Shown here: positions 33,756 to 42,971 of the stretch, one piece after another
Layout: every line of letters begins with the position of its first letter
Numbering within the stretch: the stretch's first letter is position 1
Origin: Streptomyces sp. CC208A
Lineage (GTDB): Bacteria; Actinomycetota; Actinomycetes; Streptomycetales; Streptomycetaceae
Assembly (NCBI RefSeq): GCF_030010625.1
Contig: NZ_JASCXN010000006.1
Coordinates: 124,001 to 188,000, forward strand
Reading direction: 5' to 3'
Length of the DNA stretch: 64,000 bases
Notes under the pieces: generated by a model
The model's input: only the letters and a program-made list of their open reading frames with translations
What the model was told of the DNA's origin: nothing
The model's database searches: none
Made by a program: the position numbers and the translations under genes

Positions 33756-35056
33756 ACGCGCCCTTCGCTCCGCCCGGCGGCACGCCGGAGCAGGACCCGC
33801 TCGCCGAACTGCGTGCCCGCGGCATCCACGTGCCCAGCGTCCAGTCGCTGGCCCGCGACCAGAGCCCGTTCGCCCGCCCCGCCCCAGCGCGGACCCGCAT
33901 TCTCGCGCCGGGCGTCGTCCTCACCACCCGACCGATCAGCCTCGGCGGCGGCGGCCTGACCAACGCCTACACCCTCACCCTCGACCCCGACCGCGCCGAC
34001 TGCCGGCCCGTCTCCTGCCCGCGCGGCTTCCACCTGCGCCGCCTCGTCAGCGGCCCCGTCGCCGCCGCGGTCTCCGGCACCTTCGCCTACATCTCCGACG
34101 ACCCCGCCTACCAGCCCGCCGAGCCCTGCCTCGACCTCGCCGTCCGCGACCACCACGCCGCCAGCCTGCCCACCGTCACCAAACCCGCCCTCCTCATCCA
34201 CCACGGCCGTCCGCTCGTGCGCACCCTGGCCGCCACCGGCATCCTCACCGTCGCCGGCCACCCGCACACCTGGACCGGTTCGAAGGACCCCGCGCCGAGC
34301 CCGGCCCCGGCCGGCCACCTCACCGTGTTCGGTGCGGCGAACTGCCGCATCCGCTACCACGACCATCCCCGCACGGGCTTCCGTCGTGACGTCGACCCGG
34401 CCGCCAACACCACACCCCGCGATCCGCAGGCCCTCGACTGCACCGTCTCTCTTTCACCCGCCGGGGCCAGGATCACCGCCCTGCATCCCGGCGGCGGCGC
34501 CGACCTGTTCGCCGGCGCCTACATCCTGCGCGCTCACCACCCCTGGCCCGCCCACCTCGTCACGAACGCGCCCGTCCGCGTCACGGCAATCGACGCCTTC
34601 GCCACCGCCGGCATCGAAAGTGCCCTGTCCCTGGGGCCGTCCGCCGCCGACGCCGCCGCCGGCCGCACTGCGCCCTGGGACCAGAGCCTGGGAACCAGCC
34701 CGTTCCGCCCCGACGTCCGCTACGCCCGTACCCTGCTCGCGCTCGACGGCCGGCACCTGGCCCTGACCGTCTTGGACGGCGCACCGCTCGCCCCCGCGTT
34801 CCAGGGCGTCACCGTCCAGGAGGCCGCCGAGCTGTGCGTGCGGGCTGGCCACGACCCGGCGGCGGTGTTCCACCTCGACGGCGGCCAGACCTCCAAGATC
34901 GCCTACCGGCACGGGCGCGGACCGGCGGATGTCGTAGGCAGCCTCCATTACCTGCGCTGGCCCCGCAACGAGCACGAGCCCTTCCGCTGGCGGGGCCTCG
35001 ACGGCCGCCGTCTGCACAGCGCCCTGCAGATCACCCCCCACGAGGAGTCCCGTTGA
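33752..35056 (+). CDS. Phosphodiester glycosidase (NAGPA) family protein
   Basis: The 434-residue product carries the NAGPA-domain motif AAVFHLDGGQTSKIAYRHGR near its end, preceded by AAELCVRAGHDPA. In mammals the domain removes GlcNAc from GlcNAc-1-phosphodiesters; bacterial members cut other glycosyl phosphodiesters. No signal peptide is evident, so it would act in the cytoplasm, unlike most bacterial relatives, which are exported. The GTG overlaps the kinase stop and the TTG of the PIG-L gene overlaps its stop. A phosphosugar intermediate for the cluster is implied. Confidence 0.75.
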   Translation: MNAPFAPPGGTPEQDPLAELRARGIHVPSVQSLARDQSPFARPAPARTRILAPGVVLTTRPISLGGGGLTNAYTLTLDPDRADCRPVSCPRGFHLRRLVSGPVAAAVSGTFAYISDDPAYQPAEPCLDLAVRDHHAASLPTVTKPALLIHHGRPLVRTLAATGILTVAGHPHTWTGSKDPAPSPAPAGHLTVFGAANCRIRYHDHPRTGFRRDVDPAANTTPRDPQALDCTVSLSPAGARITALHPGGGADLFAGAYILRAHHPWPAHLVTNAPVRVTAIDAFATAGIESALSLGPSAADAAAGRTAPWDQSLGTSPFRPDVRYARTLLALDGRHLALTVLDGAPLAPAFQGVTVQEAAELCVRAGHDPAAVFHLDGGQTSKIAYRHGRGPADVVGSLHYLRWPRNEHEPFRWRGLDGRRLHSALQITPHEESR

Positions 35057-35712
35057 CCGCCTCCCGGTCCGTCCTGGTCGTCGTCGCCCACCCCGACGAC
35101 GCCGAACTCGCCATGGGCATGCGCATCCGCGACCACGTCCTGGCCGGTGACCGTGTCCGAGTCCACTGCCTGACCGCCGGACGCCCCGGCACGGCCGAGG
35201 CCACGAGGCGCCGCGACGAGTGCCTGGCCGCCGCGAAGGTCCTCGGTATCGGCGGCTACACCTTCTCCCAGATCCCCGACACCCGTCTCACCGACCACCG
35301 CGGCGCCGTCAACGCGGCCTTGTTCGACACCTTCGCGATCGAGCGTCCCGACGTCGTCTACACCCATCACCCCGACGACCAGCACCTCGACCACGCCGTC
35401 ACCGGCGAAGAGGCCACCACCGTCGCGATGCGCGAGGCCGCCGACCTGATCCACTTCCGCTCCCCCTACAGCCGCAACTTCGAGCCGAACCTCTACTTCG
35501 TCGGAACCCCCCAACTCCTGGCCGCCAAGCAGGAAGCCCTGGCCTGCTTCTCCTCCCAGGAACAGCTCGACATGAAGGTCTTCAGCGGGCTGACCGAACT
35601 GGCCTACCGGCAGCACGTGCACCACCGCGTCGTCGAGCGCTTCCCCGACGGCGCCCACGGCGCCGAGATGTTCCGCACCATCCGCCAGATCCTCCACGCC
35701 TCCCGTCCGTAG
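35053..35712 (+). CDS. PIG-L family zinc-dependent deacetylase
   Basis: The 219-residue protein has VLVVVAHPDDAELAMG (the HPDDxE zinc motif) and VVYTHHPDDQHLDHAVTGEE (the distal His ligand region) of the LmbE/PIG-L family, which removes acetyl groups from GlcNAc-type sugars (MshB, BtrD, Orf2*). The start is a TTG inside the previous stop (TTGA) with GAGGAG five bases upstream. Next to a NAGPA-type protein it strongly suggests an N-acetylhexosamine-derived intermediate that is deacetylated. Confidence 0.87.
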   Translation: MTASRSVLVVVAHPDDAELAMGMRIRDHVLAGDRVRVHCLTAGRPGTAEATRRRDECLAAAKVLGIGGYTFSQIPDTRLTDHRGAVNAALFDTFAIERPDVVYTHHPDDQHLDHAVTGEEATTVAMREAADLIHFRSPYSRNFEPNLYFVGTPQLLAAKQEALACFSSQEQLDMKVFSGLTELAYRQHVHHRVVERFPDGAHGAEMFRTIRQILHASRP

Positions 35713-36019
35713 ACGAGGCCACCGACGCCCCTTTTCCACCCCCTGCCGACCGCATGACCAGGAAGACACACCTGATGATCACTCTCACGCACAGCTTGGG
35801 ACCGCCTGCTCCAGGCCACAGCGACAGACGGGTTCTACGAGCTCAAGCGAAGCCGGGACAGCAAGCCCTCCTTCGACTGATCGAATCCGCCCCTACCGTT
35901 TCCGAGCACGAAGGCTGACATCCATGGTCCGGCAGCGAGGCGAGCAGGGCCGCCGACGTGCTGACGAGTGCGCCCCTGGCACGAGCGCCCGGGACCACCG
36001 GTACTCAGGCACAGCGCAT
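35713..36019. other. Region between PIG-L and NUDIX genes
   Basis: About 300 bases between convergent genes. It contains a short run with clear coding bias at 35791-35880 (listed separately). Otherwise there are only weak frames, including a 54-codon plus-strand frame from 35754 with poor bias. No terminator stem was spotted. Confidence 0.4.
35791..35880 (+). pseudogene. C-terminal fragment of an unidentified gene
   Basis: Read in one frame this gives TAWDRLLQATATDGFYELKR and ends SRDSKPSFD before a TGA, with almost uniform G/C third positions. Two TGA codons lie directly upstream in the same frame and no start is available, so it looks like the tail of a gene whose front has been deleted. 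The family is not recognised. Confidence 0.3.
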
Positions 36020-36571
36020 CTAGGCCGGTGCCGTGACCGCTCGCCTGATGCGGTGTCCGACAAGACGCTCGGCCACATCCAGCGGGTACCAGCCAGCGCC
36101 GGCCACCTCGGACTCCTGAATGCGTCCGACGTCACCACGGACCGTGGTGAAGGCGTATCCGATGTCCAGGTGGTAGTGCTCCGGCTCGTCCTTCTGCGGC
36201 CGGGCCGGCACCTTGCCGTACTCGACGTAGACGGGAGTCGGGGACACCACAGAGACCTGCCGGGGGTCCATGCCGGTCTCCTCGGTCAGCTCGCGCACCG
36301 CCGCCTCGACCAAGGTGGCGTCGGTCGGCTCAAGGTGACCGCCGGGCTGAAGAGTCAGGCCGTAGGCGAGGTGCTCGATGAGGAGGATCTCGGCGTCGTC
36401 GCGGACGAGCAGGGCACCGACGGTCACGTGCATGGGGAAGCTGCGCCGCGAGGCGAAGTCCCGGCCTTCCGCCAGAAGCCGCAGAGGCTCCGACAGCTGC
36501 GCGGCTTCGTCCGGGTGGTGCTGCAAGTAGGCACCGAGAGCGTCCGAGATGTCGGAATCAGAGATTGCCAC
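36020..36571 (-). CDS. NUDIX hydrolase
   Basis: The 183-residue product has a complete Nudix box, GGHLEPTDATLVEAAVRELT then EETGM, in a typical alpha-beta-alpha context (MHVTVGALLVRDDAEILLIE upstream). Nudix enzymes hydrolyse nucleoside diphosphates linked to another moiety, such as NDP-sugars or oxidised nucleotides. It faces away from the ABC exporter and lies convergent to the PIG-L gene, so its link to the pathway is by location only. Confidence 0.87.
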   Translation of the reverse strand: MAISDSDISDALGAYLQHHPDEAAQLSEPLRLLAEGRDFASRRSFPMHVTVGALLVRDDAEILLIEHLAYGLTLQPGGHLEPTDATLVEAAVRELTEETGMDPRQVSVVSPTPVYVEYGKVPARPQKDEPEHYHLDIGYAFTTVRGDVGRIQESEVAGAGWYPLDVAERLVGHRIRRAVTAPA

Positions 36572-36810
36572 GATTCGACTCCAGCGAGGGGTACGGGCGG
36601 GGGGGGTCGCACTCTACAAGTCCGGCGGGGGCCGTGGTTCACCGCCGCGCTCGCCTTCACCATAAAGGGGTCGCCCTCGGCGTTTCGGCCAACCACCTTG
36701 CACAGAAGGCCCGTTGGGGGGCCTGGGTGGGTGCATTCTCCACGCTCCGACACGCGCCGAATCTCGGGGAACCAACAGCGTCCGAAAGACACCAGTTCGA
36801 TATCCCGGCG

Positions 36811-36832
36811 GGGTCGTTGAGCTTCACGACCC
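36811..36832 (+). promoter_or_regulatory. Leader hairpin upstream of the ABC exporter gene
   Basis: GGGTCGT pairs with ACGACCC across an 8-base loop, about 30 bases before the exporter start and 18 before its ribosome-binding site. It may affect mRNA stability or be part of a regulator site. It is a modest stem and could be coincidental in GC-rich DNA. Confidence 0.3.
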
Positions 36833-36863
36833 GCGCCGGCCGACCGCTCAGGAGGAACCGCCG

Positions 36864-38750
36864 TTGACCTCAAAACCCATGAACGAACAGCAGAACACGC
36901 CGCCTCCGCCCCCGCCGGCGGAGATCACCTACACAGGGCAGTACTCCATCAACCCCCTCGCCGAGGTCTCCTTCCGGCGGATGTGCGCGCAGATTCCCGC
37001 CGTCCTGGGCCGGATCGCGCGGCTGTCCTGGCGGATCGACCGGCGGGCCGTGCAGCTGCTTCTCGGCTGCCAGCTGGTCACTGGCGTCTCGGCCGCCGTG
37101 CTGCTGACGGCCACCGCCCGCGCCATGGAACCCGTGCTCGGAGCCGGGTCCGCCGGAGACCGCCTGCGGGGTGCCCTGCCGGCGCTGCTCGTGGTGACGG
37201 TCGCCGCCGCCGTGTCTCGGACAGCGAGAGCGGTGGCTTCGTACGCGGGGCGGCGGATCACGCCGCGGTTGACGACGGAGATGGATTCGGCGCTGGTCGA
37301 GGCGGTGTGCCGAGTGGAGGCGGCTGCGTACGCGGAGGACGGTTTCTCCGACCGGCGTGAGGCGGCCGAGATGGGGGTGATGCGCACCCACGTGATGGTG
37401 GCCGACGCGCAGCAGTTCGTGTCCGCGGTGATCCGCATGGTCACCGCCGGTGGCGTGCTGTCCGTGCTGAACCCGCTGATGCTGCCGCTGCTGCTGCTCG
37501 CCGTGCTGCCGGCCGGTGTCGGGGCCGTGCTGAGCGCGCGGGTGGACTACGAGATCCACTACGGCAACATCGCGGACCGCAACAGCCGCGGGATGATGCG
37601 CTGGTGGGCCACCGAGTCCAAGTACAGCGACGAGGTCCGCGCGAACTCCATGGTCGACTATCTCGTCTACTGGTACCGGGCCCTGTCAGACCGGTGCGAT
37701 CGGCGCACCCTGGCCGCCGCGCCACGAACCCTGCGGATCGCTCTGTTGTCCGCGTTCGCCGGCGGCATCTGCCTGGCGGCGACGTGGGGTGCACTGGCGT
37801 GGCTGGCGGTCTCCGGCCGGATCGACCTCGCCGTCGCCGCGACGGCCGTGATCGCTGTGCAAACCATGCTCGCCGCTCTGACCCAGGTCGTCACCGGCGG
37901 CGCCGCGGTCTTCCACACCAGCCTGTACCTCGGTGACATGCAGAGCTTCCTCGACGAGGCCGCCGACCGCGCGCCCCAGCGGGGTCCTTGCCGTCTGGCC
38001 GCGCCGGTAGACGAGATCCGTCTGGAAGAGGTCGTCTACCAGTACCCGGGCAAGGACAAGCCCGCCGTCGACGGCGTCTCGCTGACCCTGCGGCGCGGCC
38101 AGATCCTCGCGATCGTCGGGGCGAACGGTTCCGGGAAGAACACCCTGACCCGGCTGCTGACCGGCATCTACCTAGCGGACAAGGGCACGGTCTCGTGGAA
38201 CGGCACCGACCTCGCCGACGCCGACCCGGCCTCGGTCTGGCGCCTGACCGGCCTGGTGCCGCAGATCTTCGGGCAGTGGCCGCTGCGCCTGCGCGAGAAC
38301 GTGACCCTTGGTCAACCCCACAGCTACGACGACGCCCCGGTGTGGGAGGCGATCGACGCGGTCGGTCTGCGCGATGCCGTCGAAGACCTCCCCGCGGGTC
38401 TCGACACCCTCCTCGCCCGAGACCTCTGGGGCGGCACGGAGCTCTCCGGCGGTCAGTGGCAACGCATCGCCTGTTCCAGGGCCCTGTACCGCCGGCCCGA
38501 ACTGCTCATCCTCGACGAGCCCACCTCCCAGATGGACCCCCGAGGCGAACACCAGATCTTCGAACAGATCAAGGCCATCGCCGCCGACCGCATCACCATC
38601 GTCGTCACCCACCGCCTGGAGAACACCAAGATCGCCGACCACATCATCGTGATGGAGCACGGTCGGATCACCGAGCAGGGCCGGTACGACGACCTCGCCC
38701 ACGGCGGCGGAACCTTCGCCGAACTGCTGGAACTCTCCCAGGACCGCTGA
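36864..38750 (+). CDS. ABC exporter, fused membrane and ATPase domains
   Basis: The 628-residue protein has an N-terminal Pro-rich tail, about six membrane helices (residues 65-345) and a nucleotide-binding domain with GLVPQIFGQWPLRLRENV (Q-loop), ELSGGQWQR (signature), LLILDEPTSQMDP (Walker B) and VVTHR (switch His). The Walker A reads GANGSGKNT: the Ser/Thr after the catalytic Lys is Asn (codon AAC at 38139, one base from AGC). That residue normally coordinates Mg, so ATP hydrolysis may be weak. The TTG at 36864 is chosen for its GGAGG at eight bases; an ATG at 36879 is possible. Its substrate is probably the cluster product or a peptide. Confidence 0.87.
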   Translation: MTSKPMNEQQNTPPPPPPAEITYTGQYSINPLAEVSFRRMCAQIPAVLGRIARLSWRIDRRAVQLLLGCQLVTGVSAAVLLTATARAMEPVLGAGSAGDRLRGALPALLVVTVAAAVSRTARAVASYAGRRITPRLTTEMDSALVEAVCRVEAAAYAEDGFSDRREAAEMGVMRTHVMVADAQQFVSAVIRMVTAGGVLSVLNPLMLPLLLLAVLPAGVGAVLSARVDYEIHYGNIADRNSRGMMRWWATESKYSDEVRANSMVDYLVYWYRALSDRCDRRTLAAAPRTLRIALLSAFAGGICLAATWGALAWLAVSGRIDLAVAATAVIAVQTMLAALTQVVTGGAAVFHTSLYLGDMQSFLDEAADRAPQRGPCRLAAPVDEIRLEEVVYQYPGKDKPAVDGVSLTLRRGQILAIVGANGSGKNTLTRLLTGIYLADKGTVSWNGTDLADADPASVWRLTGLVPQIFGQWPLRLRENVTLGQPHSYDDAPVWEAIDAVGLRDAVEDLPAGLDTLLARDLWGGTELSGGQWQRIACSRALYRRPELLILDEPTSQMDPRGEHQIFEQIKAIAADRITIVVTHRLENTKIADHIIVMEHGRITEQGRYDDLAHGGGTFAELLELSQDR

Positions 38751-38806
38751 CCGACCTGCCCCCTGTCGCGTCCCGCCGGGCGGACAGGCCACATCTAGGA
38801 GGGCCC

Positions 38807-38890
38807 ATGCCCCCGTCCCCCGCCACCAGCGCCGCCTGTGACGTGCGCTCCTCGTACGCGTCGCACCCGAGCGCGAGGTGCACGGCGTGA
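38807..38890 (+). CDS. 27-residue peptide ORF coupled to a kinase gene
   Basis: AGGAGGG stands just before an ATG that opens a 27-codon frame beginning MPPSPATSAACDVRSSYASH and ending PSARCTA. The TGA overlaps the GTG start of the split kinase gene (GTGA), as in most real gene pairs here. The peptide has two Cys and many Ser/Thr. It could be a short leader that couples translation, a small regulatory peptide, or a precursor peptide exported by the upstream ABC protein. Only the ribosome-binding site and overlap support it. Confidence 0.45.
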   Translation: MPPSPATSAACDVRSSYASHPSARCTA

Positions 38891-39053
38891 GGCAGACGAG
38901 ATCCCTGCCCGTCGCCGTGCAGCGCTGGGCGGAGCAGTTCACCGGGCCGGTCGTGACCGTGCGCGACGCCTCGCACGACTGGCATCGCTCCCGCGTGTGG
39001 GAGCTCACCGGCAAGGGCGGGGCCGGCTGGTACGTGAAGGTCGCGCCCTCGGT
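38887..39053 (+). pseudogene. APH-fold kinase (4), 5' part, interrupted by a transposon
   Basis: The first 55 codons encode VRQTRSLPVAVQRWAEQFTG to AGWYVKVAPS, the N-terminal lobe of an APH-fold kinase ending at the nucleotide-binding Lys (YVKVAPS). Homology stops at the CTCGGT core, and the frame then reads into the Tn554-like element. The other 718 bases resume at 44228. Joining the two parts after removal of the element gives exactly 295 codons including the stop, with YVKVAPSVKFFARE across the joint. The start is the GTG overlapping the 27-codon ORF; a GTG three codons earlier is also in frame. Confidence 0.85.
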
Positions 39054-39061
39054 TTTACCGA
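39048..39061 (+). repeat. Left end of the Tn554-like element
   Basis: The core CTCGGT is followed by the terminal inverted repeat TTTACCGA. The core is part of the target kinase gene (codons for Pro-Ser-Val). Confidence 0.8.
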
Positions 39062-39174
39062 ACACGCCTTGGGTGTCCGCGTCATTCGTTGGGAGGGGGT
39101 TCGGCGTCTTTGCGTGTCCCTTTACCGACCGGGCTGGTTGTCGCCTTCACGTACACCACAGTGGAGGTAGCTGA

Positions 39175-40362
39175 GTGCGAAGTGTGATGGTGCTGGAGGA
39201 CTTTCGAGTCCAGCAGATGCCAAGGGCCGGGGGCTGCTCGTCGTACACGATCCTGCGTGCGGATGGCGGGGTGGAAGAGGAATCGGATCGCTTCCTTCGG
39301 TTGTACGAGGGCAGAGGCACGCAGCGGACGTACGCGTACTTCCTCGTTGATCACCTGCGATGGCGGAAGCAGGAGGGGCTCACGACGTCGTCGATGTCGC
39401 TGCAGGACCTGTACCGGTACATGGGGGCCGTGGGAGCGAAGGTGGCGATGCCGTTCGGGCAGCCGTGGCGGCAAGGCAAGCGTCCGTACAGCTCGTCGGC
39501 GCTGGAGGTCGCCGCGGCCTGCCTCAAGGGCTTCTACCTGCTGCAGTGCGGCACCGGCGTGAACGCGGAACTGGCGGTGGCACTGGAGGTGAGACGGCTG
39601 CCCACGCAACGAGACCGCGATCGGGCCCTGCTGGGGCACCTTCAGACATCGATGCCGGCCAACCCGCTGGCGCCCCGGCGGGGCACACGTCGTCGGCACC
39701 CGAAGATGTTGCCGGACGGAGCCCGCCCCGAGCTGATGGAGGTGATGAACACCGCCCGCGACAGACTGGTGGTGACCTGGCTGTCGGACGCCAGTCTGCG
39801 CATTGGCGGCCTGACGGGACTTCACCTCGTGGACCTGCACCTTCGCCCCGATGCCGCCTGCGGAGAATGCAAGAGCCCTCACCTGCACGTGTGCCATCGG
39901 TCGGGCAACGCCAATCGCGCCGCAGCCAAGATCAAGCCGGACTGGTGGCTGCGCGACGGGGTCATCACCGGAGGTGAGATCGTGCGCGTGAGCCCAGCCA
40001 TGATCCGGACTTACTTCCAGTACATGACCACCGAGTACGCCAAGCACGCCGCCGATCACGGCATGCTGCTGATCCAACTGTCCGGTCCTCGCCGCGGCCA
40101 GCCGTGGACTGCCGATGCCGCCCGCGGGATGCTCCGACGCGCCGGACGCCGCGCCAACCTGCCGGGCCGCATCAAACCACACGCATTCCGGCACACCTTC
40201 ACCAACGCCGTCCTGGACGCCACCGACGGCGACATGCTGGTCGCCCGAGAGGCGGGAAACTGGGCATCGGTTCAGACCGTCGAGGAGGTCTACGGGCACC
40301 CCGACCTGCATTCTCCGGAGTTCCAAGCGGCCCTGAGCGCGGTCTGGGGTGAAGACGCATGA
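39175..40362 (+). CDS. Tyrosine recombinase, TnpA-like
   Basis: The 395-residue protein has the catalytic set of tyrosine recombinases: Arg in DASLRIGGLTGLHLVDL, His-x-x-Arg in KPHAFRHTFTNAVL, and the final Tyr in NWASVQTVEEVYGHPDLHS. Length and order match TnpA of Tn554. The GTG start has GGAGGT at six bases. The end overlaps the next gene by four bases (ATGA), so the three transposition proteins are translated from one mRNA. It probably cleaves and rejoins the element ends at the CTCGGT core. Confidence 0.9.
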   Translation: MRSVMVLEDFRVQQMPRAGGCSSYTILRADGGVEEESDRFLRLYEGRGTQRTYAYFLVDHLRWRKQEGLTTSSMSLQDLYRYMGAVGAKVAMPFGQPWRQGKRPYSSSALEVAAACLKGFYLLQCGTGVNAELAVALEVRRLPTQRDRDRALLGHLQTSMPANPLAPRRGTRRRHPKMLPDGARPELMEVMNTARDRLVVTWLSDASLRIGGLTGLHLVDLHLRPDAACGECKSPHLHVCHRSGNANRAAAKIKPDWWLRDGVITGGEIVRVSPAMIRTYFQYMTTEYAKHAADHGMLLIQLSGPRRGQPWTADAARGMLRRAGRRANLPGRIKPHAFRHTFTNAVLDATDGDMLVAREAGNWASVQTVEEVYGHPDLHSPEFQAALSAVWGEDA

Positions 40363-42971
40363 CCGCGCTCGAGCTTCTGCCAGTCGTGCCGACGAGCGGG
40401 CCCGCGAACCGGACCGGCACCGACCGGCTGGAGATCCTCACCGCGCTGATCGCCGCGCCCTCGTTCGACCCGCTCTACCGGCCCGACGTCATCGTGGTGC
40501 CCGGCGACCACCCGCACTTCCGCTGGCTGTGCGGCGTCCCCGCCTGCGAGAAGCCCCAGGAACCTGGCAGGGACTACTGCTATGTGCACCGTCGGCAGTG
40601 GGTCAAACTTCGCGCCACCGGCGTGAGCGTCACCGACTTCCTCAGTAGTGCCGTTCCGCAGAAGCGGGCCTCGTGGTCCGTGCCGCCCCGGTGCGTGATC
40701 TGCCCGGATCTGCCGGCGTGGGCGTCGTCGCCTCTGTGTCAATTGCACGCCCGGCGCTGGAGGTTGCTCAGCAAGTACTGGCTCGAGAAGCACGGGACGA
40801 CCGTCGACTACGACGGATGGCTGGCTGGAGAGAAGCCGTTCCCGACCTTCGGTGAGTGCTTGGTGGTGGCGTGTCCCGAGCTGGCAGCGCATCCACTGGG
40901 GCTGTGTGCGAATCACCTGTCGCGCTACAAACACCAAGGCCGCCCCGGAGGGGCCTCGCTGCATCAGAGCTGGAGCCGGCGCCTGGACCGCGGCGAGACC
41001 GTCACCGTCGCCTACACCGACAAGGCGGCCTTCCGCCGCTGGTGCTGGCAGAGCGGCCCGGCCCACAGGGTCAACGGAAAGCTTTCGCTCCTGGGCCTGC
41101 CTCCGTTGCTGAAGGCTGAGATCAAGTGGGCGATGTTCCGCCATGCCCAGGGCTACACCCAAGGTCGCAGCTGGCCGCTGACCTGGGTTCAGTACCTGAC
41201 GGACCACTGCCGCCTCCATGAGCTGAACTCGTTGGCTGACCTCGACCTCGACGAGGCGAAAAGCAAGCCGCTGGTCCATCAGGTCGGCCGCGAGATGGCC
41301 GATCAACTGCAGCTGGTCTACTTCTCCCGCCAGGACACCAAGGACGCCGGCTTTCTCGAGACGGAACACTTCGGTGTCCGCCTCCGAGGAAGCCGAAGCT
41401 ACTTCGACCTGACGTCCATCTCCCAGCGATGGCTCCGCGACATGGTCTGGGACTCGATGGCAGACCGGTTGCTCAGCGATCCACCCCGCAGCCGAAGCGG
41501 GTTCGACGGCTTACGCCGCGCCACCTCCGAGCTCAGCGCCTACCTGGAAGCACAGGCACCCGGCGGCGGCCACGACCCCCGGCTGCTCACCCGCGACCAC
41601 ATGGTCGACTTCGTCGCCGACCAACGCCACCGCGCCAAGAACGGGCTGACTGCTCTGTCGATCTACTGCCAGGGCTCCAACCGGGGCAACGCAGCCAAGA
41701 AGCCTGCCATCGTCACCAACAACGCGCTGTCCCGGACCTTCAACACGGCGCGTCGCCTGCTCCGCGACGCCCTGGAATCGGGGACGGCTGAGACGATCGG
41801 CCTGGACCGGGCCTTCATCGTGGCCCTGCCGACCTTCCATGCTCCCGGGGCACGTCGCCGGCCCTTCCCCGACGACGTCGCGCGAATCCTCGCCGACGAC
41901 GCGAACCTGGCCGGGCTTCACTCACGTGACTACGAAGACCGCGGACTGCGCGACATCTGGGAAGCACTCGTCGTCACCGGCCGTCGCTGCGGCGAGGTCC
42001 TCAACGTCCGGTTGGAGTGCATCGGCCGGCTCAACAAACTGCCCGTCTTCTGGCACGACCAGACCAAGGTCGGCAACTACGACCAGGCCATCCGCATCCC
42101 CGAGCGCCTCTACCAGCTGCTCGAACAGCGCCAGAGCAAGACCATCGCCCGGTTCGTCCAGCGGTTCGGCCGTCCCCCGACACCACGCGAACGACGGCAG
42201 ATTGCACTCTTCCCTCGTCGGCACACGAACCGAGACCTGCTCAAGGGAGCAAGTCGCGGCTGGTTCGCCAAGAACTTCCGCGCCTGGGTGGACACCCTCG
42301 ACATCGCGCACTGCGTCCCGCACCAGGCCCGCCACACGCTGGCGACGAACCTCCTGCGCAATGGGGCCAACCTCACCCACGTCAAACGCTACCTGGGCCA
42401 CGTCTCCGTGCAGATGGCCGAGCACTACGTCCACCTGGCCAACACCGATCCCCGGCTCGAGGAAGCACTCGCGGCTGTCTGGGTCTCCGGTCCAGGATCC
42501 GCCGCTCCGGGGACCGTGCTTTCCGCAGGCGAGCCCATGTCTCGGCAAGAGGCCGAGGCGCTGGCAATCGACCTCACCCGCCGCAGCACACCGGCCGAGG
42601 GAGGTTTCTGCACCTTCCAACCCGTCGTCAATGGAAACGCGTGCCCCTGGAACATGGACTGCCACAACTGCGACAAGTTCGTGCTGTCCGGCGCCGACCT
42701 CGTCTACTGGCACCGCAAGCGCGAGCAGTGGCGCACCCTCGCCGAACGGGCACCCGACGGGGCCACCGCCGACTTCCTGCACGAAGTCTTCGAACCGACG
42801 GCCCGCGCCATTGACGGCCTCGAGAAGGCGCTGAAAGCCATCGGCCTCCTCGACGAGGCCCTGGCTCTCGACCTGCGCAGGCCCCAGGACTACTTCGGCA
42901 GGGTCTGGAACACCGCCTTCCGAGCCCAGGAACTTGCCGACCATTCGGCCGCCGAGGCGGTGACCGGATGA
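40359..42971 (+). CDS. Tyrosine recombinase, TnpB-like, with zinc-binding N-terminus
   Basis: This 870-residue protein has three Cys/His clusters near its N-terminus (GVPACEKPQEPGRDYCYVHR, CVICPDLPAW...LCQLHARRW, CLVVACPELAAH...LCANHL) that look like zinc ribbons for DNA binding. A core-binding region follows. The C-terminal catalytic domain has VTGRRCGEVLNVRLECI (Arg), VPHQARHTLATNLL (HxxR) and KRYLGHVSVQMAEHYVHL (His and Tyr). A further Cys group (CTFQPVVNGNACPWNMDCHN) follows. It matches TnpB of Tn554-type elements in gene order but is larger. Confidence 0.88.
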   Translation: MTALELLPVVPTSGPANRTGTDRLEILTALIAAPSFDPLYRPDVIVVPGDHPHFRWLCGVPACEKPQEPGRDYCYVHRRQWVKLRATGVSVTDFLSSAVPQKRASWSVPPRCVICPDLPAWASSPLCQLHARRWRLLSKYWLEKHGTTVDYDGWLAGEKPFPTFGECLVVACPELAAHPLGLCANHLSRYKHQGRPGGASLHQSWSRRLDRGETVTVAYTDKAAFRRWCWQSGPAHRVNGKLSLLGLPPLLKAEIKWAMFRHAQGYTQGRSWPLTWVQYLTDHCRLHELNSLADLDLDEAKSKPLVHQVGREMADQLQLVYFSRQDTKDAGFLETEHFGVRLRGSRSYFDLTSISQRWLRDMVWDSMADRLLSDPPRSRSGFDGLRRATSELSAYLEAQAPGGGHDPRLLTRDHMVDFVADQRHRAKNGLTALSIYCQGSNRGNAAKKPAIVTNNALSRTFNTARRLLRDALESGTAETIGLDRAFIVALPTFHAPGARRRPFPDDVARILADDANLAGLHSRDYEDRGLRDIWEALVVTGRRCGEVLNVRLECIGRLNKLPVFWHDQTKVGNYDQAIRIPERLYQLLEQRQSKTIARFVQRFGRPPTPRERRQIALFPRRHTNRDLLKGASRGWFAKNFRAWVDTLDIAHCVPHQARHTLATNLLRNGANLTHVKRYLGHVSVQMAEHYVHLANTDPRLEEALAAVWVSGPGSAAPGTVLSAGEPMSRQEAEALAIDLTRRSTPAEGGFCTFQPVVNGNACPWNMDCHNCDKFVLSGADLVYWHRKREQWRTLAERAPDGATADFLHEVFEPTARAIDGLEKALKAIGLLDEALALDLRRPQDYFGRVWNTAFRAQELADHSAAEAVTG

